Shown in pieces: positions 6,843 to 14,500 of a DNA stretch of 30,359 nucleotides. A program made the translations under genes and the position numbers. The stretch is from a bacterium. GTDB taxonomy: Bacteria; Patescibacteriota; Minisyncoccia; UBA6257; GWB1-50-10. Numbering within the stretch: the first letter of the stretch is position 1; every line of letters begins with the position of its first letter. The DNA lies in contig JAKAGX010000003.1 of NCBI GenBank assembly GCA_021825465.1, positions 1-30,359 of the forward strand, in the 5' to 3' direction. The notes below the pieces were generated by a model. That model did no database searches, was not told where the DNA came from, and was given only the letters and a program-made list of their open reading frames with translations.

Positions 6843-8591
6843 ATGGCATCCAATAAATCCATCGCTGAAATCCTCTATGACATAGCCGAATACCTCAATA
6901 TGGACAATGTCCCATTCAAGCCGCGTGCCTACGAAAAGGCAGCCGAGGTTATCGAGGGACTAGAGGAAGATGTTTCCGAGATATATAGGAAGGGTGGTCT
7001 TAAGGCGCTGGAAAACATCCCCGGCATCGGTATTTCGATCGCTGAGAAAATAGAAGAGTTTATTAAAACCGGAAAAGTAAAATATTATGAGGAACTGAAG
7101 AAAAAAATGCCGGTAGATATGGATTCCCTTCGGAAAGTAGAGGGACTTGGTCCTCAATCAATCAAGAAACTCTATGAAAAGCTAGGAATAAGGACTGTCG
7201 AAGATCTCAAAAAAGCGGCGGAAGGGCAAAAAATAAGAGCTTTGGAAGGATTCGGAGAAAAGAGCGAGGAGAAGATTCTGAAAAGCTTGGGATTCCTCGA
7301 AAAATCATCCGGTAGATTCATCTTGGGATTTGTCATGTCCGAAGTAGAAGAAATCGCAAAACGCATACAAAGCCAAAAAGGCGTCGAGAAGGCGATCGTT
7401 GCAGGGTCAGTGCGGCGCATGAAAGAAACGATCGGCGATGCCGACATCCTCGTCGTTGCAAAGAATGCCAAACCTGTTATGGACTATTTCGTTCGGATGC
7501 CCGAGGTGGTCAAGGTAACGGCACATGGCGAAACCAAATCCGCCGTCAAATTAAAATCTGGACTTAACGTCGATTTGCGTATCGTGCCGAGAGAGTCTTA
7601 CGGTGCCGCACTTAATTATTTCACCGGCTCAAAGGCGCACAATATTGCCCTTCGGGAAATCGCCGTGAAGCACGGAATGAAATTGAACGAGTATGGGCTT
7701 TTCAAAATAAAAAATAAGAAGGAGACCTTCGTTGCGGGAAGAACCGAAGAAGAATTGTACAAGGCATTGGGGCTCCACTATATCGAACCAGAAATGCGAG
7801 AGGACACCGGCGAAATAGAATTGGCGCGAGAGAATAAGCTGCCGAAACTCATCGGTTATAGAGACCTCAAAGGCGATCTGCAAGTTCAAACAAACTGGAC
7901 AGACGGATCCGATTCCATAGAAACGATGGCGAGAGAAGCCATGAAACAGGGCCTTGAATATATCGTGATCACAGACCACACAAAACGGCTTGCCGTGACC
8001 GGCGGACTCGATGAAAAACGGATGAAGAAGCAAATGGAGGAGGTAGATAAAGTGAATAAGAAACTCAAATCAGAGGGAAAGAGGATGACAGTACTGAAGG
8101 GAAGTGAATGCGATATCTTAAAAGATGGAACACTTGATCTTCCCGATTCAATACTCTCTCAACTGGATGTTGTAGGAGCTTCGGTCCACTCGTATTTCAA
8201 TCTTTCCCGCGAAGAACAGACTGAAAGAATCAAAAGAGCAATGGACAACAAGAATGTCGATATTATTTTCCACCCGACGGGGAGGGTAATACAAAGAAGA
8301 GAGGCATATGACGTCGATATGGATGAGTTGATACGTCACGCCAAAAGAACCGGCACAATTCTCGAAATAGATGCCTTGCCAGAGCGCGCTGACCTAAAGG
8401 ATGAGTACATCAGAAAGTGCGTTGCGGCGGGCGTGAAAATGTCCATCGACTCCGATGCGCATACACCGGGACATTTTCAAATCTTGAGATATGGCATCGC
8501 AGAAGCCAGCCGCGGTTTTGCTGAAAGAAAGGATATCATAAATGCATGGCCACTCGCGAAGATGAGAAAACTCCTAAAAAATCACCACTAA
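6843..8591 (+). CDS. polX: DNA polymerase X family with C-terminal PHP domain
   Basis: 582 residues from the ATG at 6843, chosen because TATAAT ends 7 bases before it; an ATG at 6816 lies upstream of that box. Role: gap-filling repair polymerase. Order: N-terminal 8-kDa-like helices and helix-hairpin-helix motifs (IPGIGISIAEKI near 59-70, VEGLGPQSIKKL near 99-110, LEGFGEKSEEKI near 134-145); palm with GSVRR (188-192) and catalytic Asp199, Asp201, Asp244; PHP phosphoesterase from about 340. The PHP domain keeps ITDHT (376-380), Glu422, HS (449-450), HP (477-478), IEID (507-510) and SDAH (537-540). The first motif, normally D-L-H/Q-x-H, reads GDLQVQ, so both metal-site His positions (347, 349) are Gln. 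Polymerase activity is likely; 3'-5' exonuclease may be impaired. It overlaps the next gene by 46 bases. Confidence 0.95.
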   Translation: MASNKSIAEILYDIAEYLNMDNVPFKPRAYEKAAEVIEGLEEDVSEIYRKGGLKALENIPGIGISIAEKIEEFIKTGKVKYYEELKKKMPVDMDSLRKVEGLGPQSIKKLYEKLGIRTVEDLKKAAEGQKIRALEGFGEKSEEKILKSLGFLEKSSGRFILGFVMSEVEEIAKRIQSQKGVEKAIVAGSVRRMKETIGDADILVVAKNAKPVMDYFVRMPEVVKVTAHGETKSAVKLKSGLNVDLRIVPRESYGAALNYFTGSKAHNIALREIAVKHGMKLNEYGLFKIKNKKETFVAGRTEEELYKALGLHYIEPEMREDTGEIELARENKLPKLIGYRDLKGDLQVQTNWTDGSDSIETMAREAMKQGLEYIVITDHTKRLAVTGGLDEKRMKKQMEEVDKVNKKLKSEGKRMTVLKGSECDILKDGTLDLPDSILSQLDVVGASVHSYFNLSREEQTERIKRAMDNKNVDIIFHPTGRVIQRREAYDVDMDELIRHAKRTGTILEIDALPERADLKDEYIRKCVAAGVKMSIDSDAHTPGHFQILRYGIAEASRGFAERKDIINAWPLAKMRKLLKNHH

Positions 8592-9196
8592 AATCTTCCA
8601 TCGTCCTCGGGGTGGTGGCCTTGGTTCTTTTTATATTTTCACAAACCAACTTGCCGGCTTATTTTAGGGAGGTAACAAGCTCGATGATTAGTAATGATGA
8701 GCTTCTCTATGAGGCGCCGAGCGTTCCACAAACAGTGTCGGCGGGTGGCGAAGTTCCCAAAATCATTCTAAGTGAAATATTTCCAGGAAATGATCTCTTT
8801 GAACCCTTTATTGAGCTATATAACCCAACTGATATACCAGCAAATTTAACTGGCTTCTTAATAAAAAGATTGTTAATCTCCGGAGAAGAGACAACTTTCC
8901 TTTCCTCAAAAAGGCTCGAGGGCTTGGTAATAAATCCCCATGAATATTTTCTTATCACAAAAGCAAGCTCAACTACGATCGCCGATGCTTATTGGCCGAA
9001 ATCTTACAACCTCATCAGGCAAAACTCCGGACTTTCCCTCTACAGTCCTCTCGGCGAACAGGTCGACGGGGCGTCATGGAAAATAATCCCCGCAGGGGTA
9101 AGTCTCACGAGAATCTCGTGGAGCGACAATGATTTTTCTTTCACGAGTTCTCCAACCCCGCAAATGACCGTTCAGTCGACGCTCAGTAATAACTGA
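8546..9196 (+). CDS. Membrane-anchored lamin-tail-domain protein
   Basis: 216 residues. A Lys-rich cytoplasmic N-terminus (about 1-17) is followed by a hydrophobic segment at about 18-35, giving a signal anchor. From about residue 70 a single LTD fold is visible: PKIILSEIFPGND, then FIELYNPTDIPANLTGFLIKR, later HEYFLITKAS and a closing GASWKIIPAGVSLTR, the usual LTD order. LTDs in bacteria occur in secreted and surface proteins, often as binding modules; the ligand is unknown. It starts inside the 3' end of polX (46-base overlap, different frame) and its end overlaps the convergent REP-type transposase gene by 25 bases. The overlap with polX suggests co-transcription rather than shared function. 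Confidence 0.82.
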   Translation: MATREDEKTPKKSPLKSSIVLGVVALVLFIFSQTNLPAYFREVTSSMISNDELLYEAPSVPQTVSAGGEVPKIILSEIFPGNDLFEPFIELYNPTDIPANLTGFLIKRLLISGEETTFLSSKRLEGLVINPHEYFLITKASSTTIADAYWPKSYNLIRQNSGLSLYSPLGEQVDGASWKIIPAGVSLTRISWSDNDFSFTSSPTPQMTVQSTLSNN

Positions 9197-9930
9197 GAAC
9201 CAAAAGTAATCACAAAAAAGAAAATAGCAACCTCCTCCAGAGCAACGTCCCTAATCTTCCGGAGATTTTTACTTCTTTCCTTGACCCATTTGGCAATCGA
9301 TTTTCGATAATTTTTTTCACCGTCAAAAAATTCCAAGAGAAATTCTCTCTGGGTAACGGATGGAAAATTCCTCCATCCGCAATAATCCATATGACTGCTC
9401 CAGCGATATGAGTCCAGAAATTTAATCTCATCCACACCATCCGTATTTAAATCTAGAGGATTTGTGTGGATATAGTATGGCAGATGCAGGAGATGTTCGT
9501 TATTAGTAACTTCTACCGCCTTGAATCTGCCTTGGAATAAAACACCACTCCTTTTATTTTTCTCATTGAAATAAAGTGCATATCCAGCCCCTATCTTCTG
9601 CATGAATTTCATAACCCCATCTTCCTTCCTTTGTTTTAGAAGAAGATGAAAGTGGTTCGACATAAGAGTGAATGCTAAGACATCAACAAGCAACTTCTCT
9701 GGATGTTTCGGTTTTAATGATGGAACACCCCGGAAGTCAACCATTGAAATCCGGGTTGGGTTTTTGGCAAAGCCGTAGGTCATATTGCCGACCGGATCTT
9801 CGTCATTGAATTCGTATAACGCATGGATGAAGCGCAAATAATCATCGCTATCACGAAAGATTTCCCGCTTATCGGCTCCTCGATTATAGACGTGAAAGAT
9901 CCCACCTTCGGTTAGCCTCCCCCTTCTCAT
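9172..9930 (-). mobile_element. REP-associated Y1 transposase (RAYT-like, IS200/IS605 superfamily)
   Basis: 252-residue HUH single-strand DNA transposase-like protein. It opens with IFHVYNRG and a D-x-DDYLRF motif. The metal-binding HUH motif is H93-F-H95 in LMSNHFHLLLK. SGVLFQGRFKAVEV (about 128-141) and YYIHTNP (152-158) are signatures of the REP-associated tyrosine transposases, with Tyr153 the likely nucleophile. Such genes are usually single-copy and domesticated rather than flanked by insertion-sequence ends, and they act on palindromic REP repeats. It starts 1 base after the stop of the coiled-coil gene. Hairpin repeat copy C lies just upstream of that pair, and two related copies are elsewhere in the window. 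No terminal repeats or target duplication are seen around the gene. Confidence 0.88.
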
Positions 9931-9931
9931 G

Positions 9932-10207
9932 TCAGATTCCTAATTTCTTTTCGAGCTTCGAAATTCGCGCCTTCACTGCTTCAAGTTCCTCGCGGTACAC
10001 CACACGCGAAAGTTCTTTTTTAATCTCCGAGATTTCCCTTTGAATAACATCCAAACTGCCATAGATGTAGTGGATATCACCTTCCACTTTGTCAAAACGG
10101 TCATGCATTTCCTTGCGCATTCCTTTAAAGCCTTCGCGCATTTCTTTAAAACCTCCGTCTACTATCCTCGCTAAGGTGTCGATGGTGGTTTCTTTGGTTT
10201 TTCTCAT
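9932..10207 (-). CDS. Small coiled-coil protein coupled to the REP transposase
   Basis: 91 residues, highly charged, no signal peptide. Heptad-like spacing of hydrophobics runs through two blocks, about 15-60 (GGFKEMREGFKGMRKEMHD and the segment after it) and about 65-91 (VYREELEAVKARISKLEKK), separated near IHYIYGS, so a coiled-coil hairpin or oligomer is expected. Its TGA is 1 base from the transposase ATG (TGACATG), a coupling that suggests a joint function. I know of no assigned function for this family; an oligomerisation or DNA-targeting partner of the transposase is inference. The start is 41 bases from the DnaA-box-like end of repeat copy C. Confidence 0.7.
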   Translation of the reverse strand: MRKTKETTIDTLARIVDGGFKEMREGFKGMRKEMHDRFDKVEGDIHYIYGSLDVIQREISEIKKELSRVVYREELEAVKARISKLEKKLGI

Positions 10208-10250
10208 AGTGTAAGTATGATACTATACCGGAGCCAACCGCAACTTTAAG

Positions 10251-10366
10251 TTATCCACAAAATTGCAGGCCCTCCGGTCTCCTTCAAAAATTCGAGGAGA
10301 GCGGGGGGCCTTCATTTTTTGAAGGAGAGCGGGGGGCGGAATGGGGGGTTGGCGGGGATTTTGACA
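10251..10366 (+). repeat. Promoter-proximal hairpin repeat, copy C
   Basis: Complete copy on the plus strand: TTATCCACA (10251-10259), hairpin unit one (10268-10310, GGCCCTCCG... closing with ...CGGGGGGCC), unit two (10311-10334), GGCGGAA (10335-10341), a G-rich linker of 19 bases, then TTGACA (10361-10366), the -35 of the lipoprotein promoter. It aligns throughout with the reverse complement of copy A at 1421-1529. Confidence 0.85.
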
Positions 10367-10389
10367 AAAATAATGAAGAGTGGTATAAT
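10361..10389 (+). promoter_or_regulatory. Perfect consensus sigma70-type promoter
   Basis: TTGACA (10361-10366), 17-base spacer, TATAAT (10384-10389). Both hexamers and the spacing match the consensus exactly. It drives the lipoprotein gene with a leader of about 25 bases that contains AAAGGA (10407-10412), a good ribosome-binding site. Confidence 0.88.
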
Positions 10390-10421
10390 ACGCTTAGATC
10401 ATAACGAAAGGATGGTTAGGA

Positions 10422-10925
10422 ATGAAAAAGCTTATTCCCCTCGTAGCGCTCGCGGTCATCTCTGTGATAATCTCCGGATGTGAAAAAGGATTTTCTCCCG
10501 TTGCTCCCAATCCAAGTGCCATCAATAAAATTCTGAATGGCGACACAGCTTCCACAAGCTATTGGTCACCGGCAACGCCAACAAATGGAGTGGCGAATAT
10601 GGTCTTTCTCGGAAACGGGAAAGCAACGCAGGAGAATATTCTTCCACCCCAAACGAAGGCATACGCTCATATCACGATTGTACTTCGTACGATGAAATGG
10701 GTTTCATCGACGGAAACCGTTTCCTTTACGGTTGATTCCACGACAATTACAAGTCGTCGGGTCTACTTCGTGACTGCTCAAGGTTATTCCGGAAGCGGCG
10801 TAAATGATTGGGTTATTGGGATGAAGAACATCGACGGATCGACACAGAGTGGCAAATTTTCCGCAGATCTTTTTTATCAAAGCGGAAAAGTAGAACGCGT
10901 CACCTTCAACCTCGTGGGAGGATGA
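10422..10925 (+). CDS. Secreted lipoprotein of unknown function
   Basis: 167 residues. Lys-rich start, hydrophobic core and lipobox VIISGC mark a type II signal peptide with lipidation at Cys20; the mature protein would be tethered to the outer face of the membrane. The body is beta-rich and Ser/Thr-rich with alternating strands (for example ETVSFTVDSTTITSRRVYFVTA) and no recognisable catalytic motif or family. It is a single-gene unit: a perfect consensus promoter, AAAGGA ribosome-binding site 9 bases before the ATG, and a strong terminator 17 bases after the stop. Such a promoter is unusual in this window and suggests high expression. Confidence 0.8.
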   Translation: MKKLIPLVALAVISVIISGCEKGFSPVAPNPSAINKILNGDTASTSYWSPATPTNGVANMVFLGNGKATQENILPPQTKAYAHITIVLRTMKWVSSTETVSFTVDSTTITSRRVYFVTAQGYSGSGVNDWVIGMKNIDGSTQSGKFSADLFYQSGKVERVTFNLVGG

Positions 10926-10942
10926 AGTCGTGACGCCCTTAC

Positions 10943-10984
10943 AAAAAGAGAGAGCATGCATTATGCATCGACTCTCTCTTTTTT
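10943..10984. terminator. Bidirectional intrinsic terminator
   Basis: AAAAGAGAGAG with CTCTCTCTTTT and an inner ATGCA/TGCAT stem, with A and T tracts on opposite ends. It lies between the ends of two convergent transcripts (lipoprotein gene and the minus-strand cupredoxin operon) and can serve both. Confidence 0.85.
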
Positions 10985-11000
10985 GTTTCGGAAGAAAATG

Positions 11001-11558
11001 CTATTGAGGCAGCACGACGAGCTTGCCCGTGATGCGATTGCCATACGGACAGTATGTTTGGCACTCGAAGTCATACTCCCCCGCCTTTGGCGGGACAAGG
11101 CTCATAAATGTACTCTGTCCTTCGGCGATCTGCCCGCTGTAGAAATGCAATTGCGGGAAAAATAAATCATAAGGACCATCAACTGCCTTCACGCTTAAAC
11201 CAACACCATCGCCCTGATTTACAACAATGAGATCGCGGCTGAAACCATTCTTCGTCACCGAAACACTGAAAACCTTGAGTTTAGCAGTGCTACTCGCATA
11301 AAGCGGCAGTAGACCATCGGGCATTGTGAGCTGGTATGATGTCGTTGCGGAAACGGGAGGAACGGACGATGTCGCATTCGCGCTCGGCGCGGAAGACGAT
11401 GCCGGCGTTGACGTCGGAACGTTCGTATTGGTACTTGTCGTGTTCGCCGACGGCGCAGATGATTGCGGTGGAACCAAAAGATAGATCAAGACGAGAGCGA
11501 TCACGAGAATCAGTCCCCCCAAAAGCCCACTCATTACCTTTTTATTTCCTTTGCTCAT
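11001..11558 (-). CDS. Membrane-anchored cupredoxin-fold protein, CuA-like with missing His ligands
   Basis: 185 residues. A basic start and hydrophobic segment (about 10-30) form a signal anchor; a Ser/Thr/Pro/Ala linker (about 31-75) spaces the C-terminal domain from the membrane. Residues about 90-185 have the strand pattern of COX2/nitrous-oxide-reductase-like cupredoxins, ending in EYDFECQTYCPYGNRITG. The C-x3-C pair (Cys166, Cys170) of a CuA site is kept, but the following His and Met positions read Asn and Thr, and the upstream ligand region reads GPYDLFF instead of carrying His. A classical CuA centre is therefore unlikely; a thiol/disulfide or different metal site is possible. It starts 16 bases after the fibronectin-type gene with AAGGGGA as ribosome-binding site, in the same operon. 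Confidence 0.78.
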   Translation of the reverse strand: MSKGNKKVMSGLLGGLILVIALVLIYLLVPPQSSAPSANTTSTNTNVPTSTPASSSAPSANATSSVPPVSATTSYQLTMPDGLLPLYASSTAKLKVFSVSVTKNGFSRDLIVVNQGDGVGLSVKAVDGPYDLFFPQLHFYSGQIAEGQSTFMSLVPPKAGEYDFECQTYCPYGNRITGKLVVLPQ

Positions 11559-11574
11559 ATATTCCCCTTCATTC

Positions 11575-14500
11575 CTATTGTCCGAAGAACCCTTGTGTGC
11601 AGGAGCTTACCTTCACGGGCGTGGATGTGACAGTACATACGTCGCTCGATGGTATCACCCCACTTGATATCGTCGACCATGTATTGCAACTGCCGTCACC
11701 TACCGATGAATTGCTGTAAGTGACCGTGTAAACGGTGTAGGTACCGGGACACGTAACGCTTTTCTGACCAGATCCAGTCGTTCCGGAGACCGGTGTCGCA
11801 AGCGTCGTCGTGCTGGGGATTCCCGTTCCCGCAATGAATGCCCCCACACCGCTCGCCGAATTACCGGACCAGCTGGCATTTACCTGCCACAAACCGGACG
11901 GCGAGTAAACGTTCACCGTTGACGGTGCGGAAGGCGCACATGCTCCCGTCGCGACACTTCCCGAACCGGGCGAGGTCATATTCCCAAGCGCATCTTGAGC
12001 TTTCGCATAGAATGTATAGTTTGTTCCGCAACTCAAGGTACTGAAGCTAGACGAAGTGCCGGACTGCCAATTATACGTCCCGCCGGACGCAGTTGAAAAA
12101 CCATAAGGAGTTGAATTTAAGCCAGATTGACTATCCGCCTCGGTACTTGCTGTACAACTCACCGACGTCTGACTCGTCGCAGAACAAGAGAGCGTCGGCG
12201 GATTCGGGCTCGGCGCTGTGGTATCAATTTTCGCTGCCGGACTCGTGCAGGTCGTACCATTGCCGGCATTATCGGAGATAGAAACATTGCAGGTTCCGCC
12301 GTTCGTCGTAACAGTGCAATTCCCCCCGCTCGTATTGATGCCGCTTCCACCCGTATCAGTCGAACCAGAGAGGGCAAAACTTTGTGAGCTGCTTGTCCAT
12401 GAAGGAGAACTTGGCGACCACGATCCGCAGGTCGGCGCCGTAGTATCGATGTAGTAATTCGCCGATTGGGTGGCGCTGGTATTCCCTGCGTTGTCGGTAG
12501 CGTAAGCTTGAGCCGTCTGGCCGCCGGCATTCGAGCACGTGAAGTTGAAGGAGCCGGAAGCAGTGGAACTCCAGCCAGCCGAGGTGGTGCAGCGGTAATA
12601 AACAGTGTTTAATCCCGATCCGCCGGAGTTGTCGGCAGCCGAAACGGAAAGAGTGACATTGCCGTTCGTCCATCCTGACGGACTTGCCGAGATCGAAACG
12701 GTCGGAGGGGTAGTATCCGGGCAAGCGCTCGTTGTAATGGTCGTGGGCGCTCCCCACGGACTGCACCCGGTCGTGTTGTTCGGGCCGTCGCAAGCATAGA
12801 TCATAAAGGTATAAGACGTGGCGCAACTTAAACCGCTGGCCGTGAACGAATTCGTAGTGACCGTGCCGACGTCCAGGTTCGGCGGGTTTTGAGAAACGTG
12901 GTAATACGTTGCACCTGAAACAGCAGGCCATGTGATGGTGATCGAACTTGCAGTCACACCGCCACTGCTCGCCGAAGGAGCACTCGGCGTGCAGGCAGAA
13001 GTCTTAGCCGAAGCGCCGGTACCCGAACCGGAATAATATGTCCGGCCGTTCGTATTCACGTACGCTTGGACATAGTTGGAATTGCCGCCGGTGCTGCAGG
13101 ACATCGGAACGTTCACTGACGTCGCTCCCGCTCCCGCCGTGGCTTGCCCCATCACCATCCCCAAACCGCTGTCGTTTAGAGTAGCCACGAAGCCGCTTTC
13201 GTCGTACGGACTGTTGCGTGTCCACGAAACCGGAATATAGGTTTGACTCGCGTATGACGTGAAGGTAACACCAGACGGCGTACCCGGCGTACAAGCATCG
13301 GTCGTGGCCGTGTTGCTGGCGGCTGAGTAGCCGGAGTAGTAAGTACGACCGTTGGTACTCACGTAGGACCGCACGTAGAAGGCGTCGGAGATGCCGCCGG
13401 GACAGGAACTAAGACCCAAAGTCCCGACGTTGGCTGTACCTGAAGTTGAACCGCTCCCGACTGTTCCCACCACCGACCCGTTGACGACATCGATGATCTG
13501 AAAACCTGATTCGTCCGTCGGGCTGTTCCGCGTCCACGTCACGTTGTCCGTCGTTTGGCCCGTAGGCGTCGCCGAGCCGATAGTCGGCGTACCCGGCGTA
13601 CAAGCATCGGTCGTGGCCGTTATATACGACGATGGGCCCGAATAATAGGTACGACCATTGGTATTCACGTAAGCCCGCACGTAGACGCTATACGAACTTC
13701 CGCACCCGAAGCCGCTTGCCGTCCCCGACGTCGCTCCCGCACCGGCAGATCCGTAAGGTCCGACATCACTGTATGCGCCGGTCCAAATGTAGAAATTAAA
13801 TCCGCTTTCGTCGTAGGGACTGTTCCGGTTCCAGGTAACGTTATAAGAACTCTGCGAGGCAGGGCTGACCCCCGTAATGGCCGGCGTACCCGGCGTACAA
13901 GCATCGGTTGTTCCATTATTCGGGGAACTCGCCGCGCTGCACCCACCACTGTTACACGCCTGAACTTCATAAATACCCACCCCATTACACCCCAGCGAGC
14001 CATCGGTATAACTCGTCCCGCTGGTACTCCCTAAAGTGCTATAGGAAGCACCGCCATTCGGACTCTTGAGAACGGTGTATGATGTTGCACCTGAAACAGC
14101 TCCCCAAGAAATGGTGAGCTGGCTTTGGCTGATTGGCGTCACCGACGGTGTACCGGGAGTGCTCGGTGGATAGGGGTATGTCACCGCGGAATTTGAAGAT
14201 CCCCACTGGGGATTGGAACAGGTGGAAACATTGCATGATGCGATTCGATAGTAATACCTTGTATTAGCAGCAAGACCGCTGTCGTTGAAACTTGTGCCAG
14301 TCACGTAGGTATTGATATTAGTCCATGTAGAATTATCCGGACTCCGCGCGATCCAGTAATAGGTCGCGCCGCTTGCGGCGCCCCACGAAATAGACATAGT
14401 CGTCTGGCCGGTCGGCGAGACCGACGGAGCCGCTGGTGCAAGCGGGTAGGTCACAGCGCTTGCCGTATTCGTGCAAGTGCCGTACGCGCCGCCGGTGCAC

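Noticed and set aside
9172..9930. Active insertion sequence of the IS200/IS605 type
   Set aside because: No left and right end hairpins tightly flanking the gene, no TnpB partner, and the gene is coupled to a host-like small gene; the RAYT-type motifs fit a domesticated transposase better.
10704..10961. Minus-strand open frame across the lipoprotein gene
   Set aside because: The plus-strand gene has a perfect promoter, ribosome-binding site, lipobox and terminator; the antisense frame has none of these.
12985..13905. Regularly spaced identical segments of about 30 bases, CRISPR-like at first sight
   Set aside because: Spacing is about 300 bases, the segments encode the ACTPGTP linker in frame, and the intervals are homologous to each other rather than unique spacers.
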